From an uncultured Treponema sp. (GTDB taxonomy: Bacteria > Spirochaetota > Spirochaetia > Treponematales > Treponemataceae): DNA of 35,515 bases. Shown piece after piece: positions 15,356-22,314 of the stretch (within the stretch, counting starts at the first letter, position 1; every line of letters begins with the position of its first letter). The notes under the pieces were generated by a model. It did not search any database. It worked only from the letters and a program-made list of their open reading frames with translations, and was not told the DNA's origin. A program made the position numbers and the translations under genes. The stretch spans positions 1-35,515 of the forward strand of contig CAMNDY010000019.1 in the NCBI GenBank assembly GCA_946535985.1, written 5' to 3'.

Positions 15356-15944
15356 TCCACTCTTCCAGCGAAAGCGGTTTATAATCACTGAACATACAAA
15401 AGGTATTTATCATCTGGCAGGGAATGGGACCGGTCACACCCTTGGCATTTGTAACAACAGTGCGCCTTGTAATTTCCTGAAATTCATTTACTAATTTTTC
15501 ATCTGGGCTGTTGTGGACGTGGCCATAAAGCATGTAGGTTCGCGGGCTACCATCCGACTTTCTTGTATGCTGATGATTGTAGCAGAAGGTTGGGTAATGA
15601 CTAAGGATTACTGTGTTACCGTGGTCATCCAGCTCGGCATAGGGCTTAATCCATTCAAAACGGTCGTAGTCTACGCCATCGCGGCCAAGCCAGTCCTTGT
15701 CGTGGTTACCTTCTATAAGACAGATTTTTCCGTTGAGCCGGCGCAAAATGGCATTAACCTCGTGAGGTTTGCGCGTACCGATAAAATCCCCGATAACAAT
15801 TACAATGTCGCCGCCCTGAACTTTTGAATTCCACTGCCTTATCATATAGGAGTTCATAGCCTCGGCAGATTCAAAGCCGCGCATGTCCAGCTGTGTGTTG
15901 AGTTGACTTTGGTAAAAATGTAAATCAGAGATGTATAGTTTCAT
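15312..15944 (-). CDS. Calcineurin-like metallophosphoesterase
   Basis: A 210-residue phosphoesterase with the complete metal-binding set of the family: Asp7 and His9 (SDLHF), Asp53 (IGDF), Asn80 and His81 (GNHD), His116 (LSHYP), and His142/His144 (GHVH). It therefore should be an active dinuclear metal enzyme; substrate unknown, but the compact size fits the YfcE-like or phage-type phosphatase groups. The ribosome site is not obvious: the ATG is preceded by CTATTAT and by the palindromic repeat at 15950-15976. Its 3' end overlaps the YkgJ-type gene by 44 nt tail to tail. Confidence 0.88.
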   Translation of the reverse strand: MKLYISDLHFYQSQLNTQLDMRGFESAEAMNSYMIRQWNSKVQGGDIVIVIGDFIGTRKPHEVNAILRRLNGKICLIEGNHDKDWLGRDGVDYDRFEWIKPYAELDDHGNTVILSHYPTFCYNHQHTRKSDGSPRTYMLYGHVHNSPDEKLVNEFQEITRRTVVTNAKGVTGPIPCQMINTFCMFSDYKPLSLEEWIKVDAERRARLSAQ

Positions 15945-15949
15945 ATAAT

Positions 15950-15976
15950 AGATTGTCGGGTCAAGCCCGACAATGA
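15950..15976. repeat. Palindromic repeat, AGATT...AATGACA family, copy 1
   Basis: ATTGTCGGG (15952-15960), loop TCAAG, CCCGACAAT (15966-15974): a perfect 9-bp stem with flanks AG and GACA. Two more members, with different stems but the same ends, form a pair at 25422-25490. It fills the 34 bp between the MATE stop and the metallophosphoesterase start, where it could end or stabilise transcripts. Confidence 0.8.
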
Positions 15977-15978
15977 CA

Positions 15979-17358
15979 CTACCCCAGATTCTTTATTTCT
16001 TTGTCGTAAGTTCTTTTAAGCAGAATACAGCAGACTACAAGAGAAAGGAACTCTGCAATTGGGAAAGACCACCAGATGTTGTCGATGTTTCCTGTAAGCG
16101 ACAAAAGCCATGCTGCCGGCAAAAGGAAAATCAGCTGGCGTGAAAAACTTATAACCATTGACTGAATGCCTTTTCCAAGAGCCTGGAAAACTGAACTCAA
16201 AATAATACTAAAGGCTGCAATCGGAAAGTGAACTGCAATAATGCGCAGAGCAACAGTTCCAATTTTGTACATTTCATCTGAAGCCGCAAACAAAGACAAA
16301 AGCTGGCGCGGGAAAAGTTCAAAAATCACAAGGCCTACAAGCATGATAAGGATGGCAGCAACACAACTAAGTTTAATTGTACGCATTACACGCTGCTTGT
16401 TTCTGGCACCAAAGTTGTAGCCTACAATTGGAACCGAACCGTTGTTCAAACCAAAGACCGGCATAAATACAAAGCTCTGCAGCTTAAAGTAAACGCCATA
16501 AACCGCAATGGCTGTTGTTGTAAAAGAACCAAGAATGATGTTCAAAAAGTAAACCAGAATAGAACCGATTGACATTACTATAATGGATGGAATACCAACC
16601 GCATAAATCTTTCCGATAATCTGGCCTTCCGGCTTGAGGCCCTTGAAGGAAAGACGAATCTCTTTGTTCTTTGTAATATTCAAAATGAGGGCAACAGTCA
16701 TAGCCGCAAACTGACCAAAAACAGTTGCTACAGCCGCACCCGCAATTCCCATAGCAGGAAAGCCCAGCAAACCAAAAATCAGGATTGGATCAAAAATCAG
16801 ATTAAAAGCTGTACCCGTAAGCTGCGAAACCATAGAAAGTCCTGTTTTACCTGTAGACATCAAAAGTCGTTCAAAGGTAATGGAACAGAAAACTCCGGCG
16901 CATGCGATGAGACAGATTCTCATGTAGGTAACGCCGTATTCAATAATTTCGGCATTGTCGGTCTGGCTTTGAAAATAAGGACGAGGAACAATAAATCCCA
17001 CAATCATAAAAACAATAAAGCCGCAGACTGCAAGGAAAATACCGTTATTTGCAACCTTATCTACTTCTTCAAAATTCTTTTCGCCCAAACGACGCGAAAG
17101 CAAAGAGTTAATACCAACAGCCGTACCAAGGGCTACCGAAAACATAAGATTCTGTACAGGAAAAGCCATAGAAACTGCTGTAAGAGCATTTTCAGAAATT
17201 CGTGCAACAAAGATGCTGTCTACAATATTATAAAGGGACTGCACAAACATAGAAATCATCATAGGAAGCGACATAGAAATTAAAAGCTTTCCTAAAGGCA
17301 TGTACCCCATTTTGTTTTCTGCTCTAGGGGCATTATTTTGTTCTTTAATATCTGACAT
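15979..17358 (-). CDS. MATE-family multidrug/Na+ antiporter
   Basis: A 459-residue exporter with twelve hydrophobic segments and the duplicated MATE layout. The first repeat begins PLGKLLISMSLPMMISMFVQ and NIVDSIFVARIS; the second begins around residue 240 with IYAVGIPSIIVMSIGSI. The internal sequences QLTGTAFNLIFDPILIF and NNGSVPIVGYNFGARN are typical of the DinF/NorM-like branch. MATE proteins use H+ or Na+ gradients to expel drugs or metabolites; the substrate is unknown. No Shine-Dalgarno precedes the ATG. Only a palindromic repeat separates it from the downstream phosphoesterase gene, so the two might be cotranscribed. Confidence 0.93.
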   Translation of the reverse strand: MSDIKEQNNAPRAENKMGYMPLGKLLISMSLPMMISMFVQSLYNIVDSIFVARISENALTAVSMAFPVQNLMFSVALGTAVGINSLLSRRLGEKNFEEVDKVANNGIFLAVCGFIVFMIVGFIVPRPYFQSQTDNAEIIEYGVTYMRICLIACAGVFCSITFERLLMSTGKTGLSMVSQLTGTAFNLIFDPILIFGLLGFPAMGIAGAAVATVFGQFAAMTVALILNITKNKEIRLSFKGLKPEGQIIGKIYAVGIPSIIVMSIGSILVYFLNIILGSFTTTAIAVYGVYFKLQSFVFMPVFGLNNGSVPIVGYNFGARNKQRVMRTIKLSCVAAILIMLVGLVIFELFPRQLLSLFAASDEMYKIGTVALRIIAVHFPIAAFSIILSSVFQALGKGIQSMVISFSRQLIFLLPAAWLLSLTGNIDNIWWSFPIAEFLSLVVCCILLKRTYDKEIKNLG

Positions 17359-17404
17359 AATGGATAATCATAACAGAATAAAAAAAATTGGGGAATACGC
17401 TCTT

Positions 17405-17484
17405 ATCGGAAATCCGTTAAAAAACGAGCCGAAAGGGTCGTTTTAGGATTCTCCGACAAAATGCGCACAGGCAGGCTGTGCCTG
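17405..17484. repeat. Dispersed intergenic palindromic repeat, copy B
   Basis: The core at 17411-17450 is the reverse complement of 1577-1616 with one loop difference. The outer stem bases differ from copy A in a paired way: TCGG opposite CCGA here, against TCGA opposite TCGA in A. The side hairpin here is CAGGCA-GGCTG-TGCCTG (17468-17484). It lies between the MATE start and the feo1 promoter. Confidence 0.8.
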
Positions 17485-17526
17485 ACTGTTCACATTAACA
17501 GAGAATTGTATATTTTTCAAAATCTG

Positions 17527-17555
17527 TTGACATGTTAGACTTAACTAACTATAAT
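17527..17555 (+). promoter_or_regulatory. feo1 promoter with operator in the spacer
   Basis: A full consensus promoter: TTGACA (17527-17532), 17-bp spacer, TATAAT (17550-17555). The spacer is almost entirely the palindrome GTTAGACTTAACTAAC (17534-17549), so a repressor bound there would exclude RNA polymerase. Predicted start near 17562, leaving about 104 nt of leader before feoA. Confidence 0.85.
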
Positions 17556-17645
17556 ACTTAACGGTTAGTGGGGGCTAACATGCTTTGAATCTTAAGTTAG
17601 CGCAAGCTAACTTCTTTTTTACCTCTACTGTTAGTCTAAACTAAC
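17534..17645. promoter_or_regulatory. Array of four iron-box-like palindromes
   Basis: Four 16-bp elements of the form GTTAG-N6-CTAAC lie at 17534-17549, 17564-17579 (GTTAGTGGGGGCTAAC), 17596-17611 (GTTAGCGCAAGCTAAC) and 17630-17645 (GTTAGTCTAAACTAAC). Their starts are 30, 32 and 34 bp apart, close to three helical turns. They resemble DtxR-family operators (TTAG...CTAA). The DtxR-type regulator encoded at 20769 is the likely ligand. Confidence 0.75.
17594..17620 (+). terminator. Terminator-like hairpin in the feo1 leader
   Basis: AAGTTAGC, tetraloop GCAA, GCTAACTT, then CTTTTTT: an 8-bp stem followed by six T. It coincides with the third iron box, so the same bases may act as DNA operator and as RNA attenuator. 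Other leader segments carrying GTTAG or CTAAC could pair with it in alternative folds. Confidence 0.5.
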
Positions 17646-17665
17646 CATAAATAGGAGTGCTTACT

Positions 17666-17875
17666 ATGCCTTTAACTATGGTTGGAGACGGTGAAGAGTT
17701 TTTAATCAAAAAAATCAATGGAAAAGAAGAAGTACGACGCTTTTTAGAAAACCTGGGACTGGTTGCCGGGGCACAAGTGTCGCTTATTTCAAAAATCAGC
17801 GGAAATGTAATTGTCCAGATTAAGGATAGTCGCGTGGCCATAAGCAGAGAAATGGCGCAAAAGATAATCGTGTAA
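17666..17875 (+). CDS. feoA: FeoA-family protein (first copy, operon 1)
   Basis: A 69-residue SH3-like protein of the FeoA family, small cytoplasmic partners of the FeoB iron transporter. Recognisable features are the opening MPLTMVGDGEEFLIKKING, the central LGLVAGAQVSLISKISGN, and the end VAISREMAQKIIV, as in other FeoA domains. AGGAG (17653-17657) precedes the ATG at good distance; the in-frame GTG at 17657 is part of that ribosome site and is not used. It is followed 11 nt later by a second feoA. Two feoA genes before feoB are common in anaerobes. Confidence 0.9.
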   Translation: MPLTMVGDGEEFLIKKINGKEEVRRFLENLGLVAGAQVSLISKISGNVIVQIKDSRVAISREMAQKIIV

Positions 17876-17886
17876 AGGAGATATAT

Positions 17887-18105
17887 ATGACTTTAAGAGA
17901 AGTTAAAAAAGGTCAGACAGTTGTTGTTCAAAAACTGAATGGCGAAGGTGCGGTAAAACGCCGCATTATGGACATGGGCATTACCAAGGGCACAGAAATT
18001 TACGTGCGTAAGGTTGCACCACTTGGAGATCCTGTAGAAGTAACTGTTCGTGGTTACGAGCTTTCTGTCCGCAAGGCAGATGCCGAAATGGTGGAGGTAG
18101 AGTAA
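17887..18105 (+). CDS. feoA: FeoA-family protein (second copy, operon 1)
   Basis: A 72-residue FeoA protein, closer to the canonical form than the first copy: MTLREVKKGQTVVVQKLNGE, KRRIMDMGITKGTEIYVRKVAPLGDPVEVTVRGYELSVRKADA broken at the usual beta turns, with the RxMDMGI and GDPxEVxVRGYxLSxR motifs. It is preceded by AAAGGAG, 7 nt before ATG. Its TAA is followed immediately by the feoB ATG, so the two are translated together and probably interact at the membrane. Confidence 0.95.
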   Translation: MTLREVKKGQTVVVQKLNGEGAVKRRIMDMGITKGTEIYVRKVAPLGDPVEVTVRGYELSVRKADAEMVEVE

Positions 18106-20460
18106 ATGATTAAGATTGCTTTAGCCGGAAACCCTAACTCGGGAAAAACAACTCTTTTTAATGCACTCACAGGTTCAAATCAGTTTGTTGGAAACTGGCC
18201 TGGAGTAACTGTAGAAAAAAAAGAAGGTAAGCTTAAAGGTCACAACGGTGATGTTGTAATTATGGACTTACCTGGTATTTATTCACTTTCTCCATATACT
18301 TTGGAAGAAGTTGTTTCTCGTAATTACCTTGTAAAAGAGCGTCCTGATGCAATTTTGAATATTGTAGACGGAACAAACCTTGAAAGAAACCTTTATCTTA
18401 CAACCCAGCTTGCAGAACTTGGTATACCAATGGTTGTTGCAGTAAACATGATGGATGTTGTAAAAAAGAATGGAGACAAGATTCACATTGATGCAATGCA
18501 GCAAGAACTTGGCTGCCCGGTAGTAGAAATTTCTGCTCTCAAGGGCACAGGTTGTCTTGAAGCTGCCGAAATTGCAGTAAACAAGGCAAACGAGAAAAAG
18601 CCTATGATGTATAAACATCGTTTTGAAGGCTGTGTTGAACATGCTCTTGCTCATATTGAAGAAGCTATTGTTCATGATTTGCCTGCAGAGCAGCACCGCT
18701 GGTATTCTGTTAAACTTTTTGAACGCGATGAAAAAGTAATCCAGGCTCTTGGTGTTAGCGCCGACAAACTCCAGCACATCGAAGAAGATATTAAATCCTG
18801 CGAAAAAGAACTTGATGATGATTCAGAATCTATCATCACAGCAGAACGTTACAAATATATTGAATCAATCATCAATAAATGTGTAACAAAAAAGAATCGC
18901 AATAAGCTTACAGTTTCTGACAAAATTGACCGTGTTGTAACTAACCGCTGGCTCGCTCTTCCAATTTTTGCAGTGGTTATGTGGCTTGTTTATTATGTTG
19001 CAATGGTAACAGTTGGAGCTGCCGCAACAGACTGGGCAAATGATGGACTCTTTGGAGACGGATATCATTTGTTTGGAATTGGAACAAGCGCTTACGAAGA
19101 AGCTGCCGAAGAATATGGAGACACAGCCGCAATCCTTGAAGCTTACGAAAACGGCGATGTTACATATGTAGTTGTTGATGACGAAACAATGGAAGTTTCT
19201 GATCCTATAGAAATCACTCCTGATGTTTTAGCCGAAGCTAATGAAATGGCAGAAAAATATGGCGAAGAAGGCCCGGATCCTGCAGATTATGGAGTATGGG
19301 TACCAGGTATTCCTGCTCTCATAGAAAGTGGTCTGGACGCAATTAATTGTGCAGACTGGCTCAAAGGCTTGATTCTGGACGGTATTGTAGCCGGTGTTGG
19401 TGCAGTTCTTGGATTTGTTCCTCAGATGCTTGTACTCTTCATCTTCCTGGCCTTCCTTGAAGCTTGTGGATACATGGCTCGTATTGCCTTTATTCTTGAC
19501 CGAATTTTCCGCCGCTTTGGACTTTCAGGAAAATCCTTTATTCCTGTTCTTATTGGAACCGGTTGTGGTATTCCTGGTATTATGGCCTGCCGTACAATCG
19601 AAAATGAACGAGATCGCCGTATGACAATCATGACAACAACCTTTATACCTTGTGGAGCTAAAGTTCCATTTATTGGTCTTGTTGTTGGAGCCCTCTTTGG
19701 TGGTAATGCATGGCTTGCAGCCGGTTCATACTTTATTGGTATGGCAGCAATCATCTGCTCTGGTATTATTCTTAAAAAGACAAAACCATTTATGGGCGAA
19801 GTTGCACCATTTGTTATGGAACTTCCTGCTTACCACTGGCCTACATTCGGAAACGTTATGCGCTCAATGTGGGAACGCGGATGGTCATTCATCAAGAAAG
19901 CCGGAACAATCATCTTGCTTTCTACAATCGTAATCTGGTTCCTTTCTTTCTTTGGTTGGACAGACGCCGGTTTTGGAATGCTCGAAGAAGACCAGATGGA
20001 CTGCAGTATTCTTGCAAAAGTTGGTAGTGCTATTGCCTGGATTTTTGCTCCTGTTGGATGGGGTAACTGGCAGGCAGCCGTTGCTTCTATTACAGGTCTT
20101 GTTGCTAAGGAAAACATTGTTGGTACAATGGGTATTCTTTATGGTGGTGAAACAACCTGGGCTAATATGGCCGCTGCATTTACTGGACCAGCCGGACTTT
20201 CATTCCTGATTTTCAATCTGCTTTGTGCTCCTTGTTTTGCTGCAATTGGTGCCATCAAGCGCGAAATGAACAATCGCAAATGGACCTGGGCTGCAATTGG
20301 TTGGGAATGTGGATTTGCTTATGTTGTTTCATTTGTAGTTTACCAGTTTGGCAGCATGTTCAGCGGCAATGGAAATATATTTGGATTTATTATTGCTATT
20401 GCGGCTCTTGCAGCCTTTGTTTGGGCCTTGTTTAGAAGACCAAAGGCAATTGTAAAATAA
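18106..20460 (+). CDS. feoB: Ferrous iron transport protein B (operon 1)
   Basis: A 784-residue inner-membrane Fe2+ transporter. The N-terminal G domain has GNPNSGKTTLFN (residues 8-19), VGNWPGVTVE (G2), DLPGIYSLS (G3) and NMMD (G4), followed by the helical GDI region. The membrane part starts with a helix near residues 283-305 and includes both Gate motifs: FLEACGYMARIAF with GTGCGIPGIMACRTI, and the later half around LLCAPCFAAIGAIKRE. Between the first and second membrane segments there is an acidic insert of about 75 residues (317-392), rich in Glu and Asp and presumably periplasmic; similar inserts occur in clostridial FeoB. Cotranscribed with both feoA genes. Confidence 0.97.
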   Translation: MIKIALAGNPNSGKTTLFNALTGSNQFVGNWPGVTVEKKEGKLKGHNGDVVIMDLPGIYSLSPYTLEEVVSRNYLVKERPDAILNIVDGTNLERNLYLTTQLAELGIPMVVAVNMMDVVKKNGDKIHIDAMQQELGCPVVEISALKGTGCLEAAEIAVNKANEKKPMMYKHRFEGCVEHALAHIEEAIVHDLPAEQHRWYSVKLFERDEKVIQALGVSADKLQHIEEDIKSCEKELDDDSESIITAERYKYIESIINKCVTKKNRNKLTVSDKIDRVVTNRWLALPIFAVVMWLVYYVAMVTVGAAATDWANDGLFGDGYHLFGIGTSAYEEAAEEYGDTAAILEAYENGDVTYVVVDDETMEVSDPIEITPDVLAEANEMAEKYGEEGPDPADYGVWVPGIPALIESGLDAINCADWLKGLILDGIVAGVGAVLGFVPQMLVLFIFLAFLEACGYMARIAFILDRIFRRFGLSGKSFIPVLIGTGCGIPGIMACRTIENERDRRMTIMTTTFIPCGAKVPFIGLVVGALFGGNAWLAAGSYFIGMAAIICSGIILKKTKPFMGEVAPFVMELPAYHWPTFGNVMRSMWERGWSFIKKAGTIILLSTIVIWFLSFFGWTDAGFGMLEEDQMDCSILAKVGSAIAWIFAPVGWGNWQAAVASITGLVAKENIVGTMGILYGGETTWANMAAAFTGPAGLSFLIFNLLCAPCFAAIGAIKREMNNRKWTWAAIGWECGFAYVVSFVVYQFGSMFSGNGNIFGFIIAIAALAAFVWALFRRPKAIVK

Positions 20461-20478
20461 TTTACAAGGAGGCATTAC

Positions 20479-20670
20479 ATGGGAACAATCATAATCACTC
20501 TAATACTCATAGGAATTGTTACTCTTGTAATTGCCTCTTTAATTAAAGAAAAGCGCAGTGGCCGTCACCCCTCCTGTGGCGGTCATTGCGGCTCCTGTGG
20601 TCATAACTGCAACGCATTATATAAAAACGTAAACTCATTTTTAGAAAATCAGAAAAATCTTCATAAATAA
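20479..20670 (+). CDS. FeoB-associated Cys-rich membrane protein
   Basis: 63 residues: one membrane helix (GTIIITLILIGIVTLVIASL), then a basic stretch and a cysteine/histidine cluster CGGHCGSCGHNC. Such proteins usually follow feoB and may help collect or hand over iron at the membrane; no mechanism is established. AAGGAGG lies 6 nt before the ATG, and the gene starts 18 nt after feoB, so it is the last gene of operon 1. The N-terminal helix (MGTIIIT) closely resembles that of the protein encoded at 30204-30575, which carries an added HMA domain. Confidence 0.85.
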   Translation: MGTIIITLILIGIVTLVIASLIKEKRSGRHPSCGGHCGSCGHNCNALYKNVNSFLENQKNLHK

Positions 20671-20689
20671 CAATTTAATATTTACTAGT

Positions 20690-20749
20690 AACTAACATAT
20701 AACTAACAACTAACTAACACTTGTCTCAGATAAATGCATTTAGTATAAT
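20690..20749 (+). promoter_or_regulatory. Promoter and half-site array before the DtxR-type gene
   Basis: Four copies of AACTAAC start at 20690, 20701, 20708 and 20712, all in the same orientation, so this is a run of iron-box half-sites and not a palindrome. Directly after it come TTGTCT (20721-20726), a 17-bp spacer and TATAAT (20744-20749). The array lies upstream of -35, unlike in both feo promoters. Confidence 0.6.
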
Positions 20750-20768
20750 TTTCTTAAGAGGTTAAAAA

Positions 20769-21146
20769 ATGACTATTAATGAATCTTCAGAAATGTATCT
20801 TGAAACAATTTTGGTTCTCTCAAAAAAAGGCGCAGTTCGTTCAATTGATATTGCAAAAGAAATGAACTTTTCTCGTCCTTCTGTAAGTATTGCACTTCAT
20901 AATCTTGAAAAGGAAAGTTATATTTCTATTGAAAAAGATCAGACAATTAAACTTCAGCCTAAGGGGGCAGAAATTGCAAAGGCTATTTATGAACGTCATA
21001 CTGTACTCACAGAATTCCTTGAGCAGCTTGGCGTAAAAGCTTACATTGCTGCTGCCGATGCCTGCAAAATTGAACACGACATCAGCCCTGAATCTTTCAA
21101 AGCAATTAAAAAACTTGTAAAGAAAACAAGAGAAGAACAGAAATAA
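20769..21146 (+). CDS. DtxR/MntR-family metal-dependent regulator, iron-type site
   Basis: 125 residues: an N-terminal winged helix (RSIDIAKEMNFSRPSVSIALHNLEKESYI) and a dimerisation domain with the metal site, lacking the SH3-like third domain of DtxR, as in MntR. The site residues are Met9 (SSEMYLETI), His77 (ERHTVL), Cys99, Glu102 and His103 (DACKIEHDIS). Met and Cys at the first and fourth of these positions match the Fe2+-sensing DtxR/IdeR set (Met10, Cys102, Glu105, His106), whereas MntR has Asp8 and Glu99. I infer an iron sensor controlling the feo operons and itself. AGAGG lies before the ATG. Its stop abuts the PIG-L stop with no gap. Confidence 0.88.
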   Translation: MTINESSEMYLETILVLSKKGAVRSIDIAKEMNFSRPSVSIALHNLEKESYISIEKDQTIKLQPKGAEIAKAIYERHTVLTEFLEQLGVKAYIAAADACKIEHDISPESFKAIKKLVKKTREEQK

Positions 21147-21851
21147 TTATAATCCCGCTTCGGGCAGGCAATGCATATGTATTGTAGCAAGCATGCGAAA
21201 ACCTTCGGCTGTTATGTGAAATGAACGCAGACCAAAATCTTTTGCACGAAGCTTAAGGTAAAGTCTTATTGCATCACGGTCCGGGCAACCTTCAGGGTAC
21301 TGGCTTAAGTGATTGTCAAACAAAGCGGCAATCTGCTTATTAAAGTACCCTGTTGTTTTCATATAAACATTAGGCTTAGCAGTCATGTAGAAAGCAAGAG
21401 CTTTTAACGGACACGCTTTAGCTCCCAGCCTTTTCATAATTCCAGGAAGACAGGCATTTATGGCAAGAGATTGCACAGCCTTACCTACGTTTAAATGATC
21501 AACATGACACTCCGAAATTGGAGAGGGATCCGGAGCAAATATAATATCAGGTTGAAAAGAAGAAATCACACCTGCTATTTGCTTTGACAGGTCATTAACA
21601 TCATAAAATCCACCGTCACAAAAATCTAAAAATCTTACATCTTTAACACCAAGTGCCGCTGCGGAACGAAGGGCTTCATCCCGGCGAATTTGAATAAGCT
21701 CTTCTTCTGAAATTTCTTCTTTAAGATTTATAGTACCATAACGCCCGTCGGTGCAAATTAAAAAGCAAATGCTCTTTCCTTGTGCCGCCAGAGCCGCAAC
21801 AGTAGCACCCGCCCCAATTTCAATATCATCAGGATGGGGACCCACAAACAA
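21147..21851 (-). CDS. PIG-L family N-acetylglucosaminyl deacetylase-like protein
   Basis: About 234 residues. The zinc-binding motif PHPDD (residues 5-9) with the following EIGAGA, and HVDH (116-119), are the PIG-L/LmbE family ligands; members remove acetyl groups from GlcNAc-type substrates. The body looks intact, but the 5' end is uncertain: only a TTG at 21851 is available close to the first motif, while the same frame stays open upstream (FPKVDSFERYLFVGPHPDD) into the deleted transporter remnant without an ATG. The normal start may have been lost, or the gene may use TTG. No good ribosome site is visible. Confidence 0.75.
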   Translation of the reverse strand: MFVGPHPDDIEIGAGATVAALAAQGKSICFLICTDGRYGTINLKEEISEEELIQIRRDEALRSAAALGVKDVRFLDFCDGGFYDVNDLSKQIAGVISSFQPDIIFAPDPSPISECHVDHLNVGKAVQSLAINACLPGIMKRLGAKACPLKALAFYMTAKPNVYMKTTGYFNKQIAALFDNHLSQYPEGCPDRDAIRLYLKLRAKDFGLRSFHITAEGFRMLATIHMHCLPEAGL

Positions 21852-21868
21852 ATATCTTTCAAAGCTAT

Positions 21869-22305
21869 CTACCTTTGGAAAGGGAGCAGCAAAACAAATG
21901 GCACAATAACCATAAAGAGCAGCATACCAACAGACTGCCCGCTACCTATATTCTGAATCACTTTGGCAATCTGAGCATTCTTCATTTCTGTACTTATGAG
22001 ATTTTGATTTGCAGCCTGTTCAAAACCCGCAATCTGATTTGTAAAATCTGTAACACGGAAATGTAGATAATTCCAAAAAATGTAACGAAGGACCAGCCGG
22101 TAAGCTTAGTATTGAAAGCAAGAAAAAGAACGATTGAGGTAGATAAAGATCCTGCAAGCTGCCAGGGCTTAAACTTACCCCATTTGCTTCTGGTGCGTTC
22201 GATGATGTTTCCCATAATAGGGTCATTGAATGCATCAAAGATTCGGGCTGCAACCATAATCATAGTGATTGCCACAACCTGAGCATCGGTTAGCTCTAAT
22301 GTAAA
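21869..22305 (-). pseudogene. GPH/MelB-type sugar:cation symporter with large deletions
   Basis: The upstream part reads ELTDAQVVAITMIMVAARIF then DAFNDPIMGNIIERTRSKWG, KFKPWQLAGS and a membrane helix, which is the unmistakable N-terminal region of GPH transporters, but the first 30-40 residues are missing (in-frame TAA at 22306-22308). Near 22045 the frame shifts and continues as TDFTNQIAGFEQAANQN, then KNAQIAKVIQNIGSGQSVGM and a last hydrophobic helix ending LLLPFQR-stop at 21869-21871. Intact members are about 450 residues, so over 300 central residues are gone. Confidence 0.88.
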
Positions 22306-22314
22306 TTACGCAGT

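Noticed and set aside
17556..17665. A metal-sensing riboswitch in the feo1 leader
   Set aside because: The repeated GTTAG...CTAAC units also occur as DNA boxes in promoter spacers, so an operator array explains them better; no known riboswitch core is visible.
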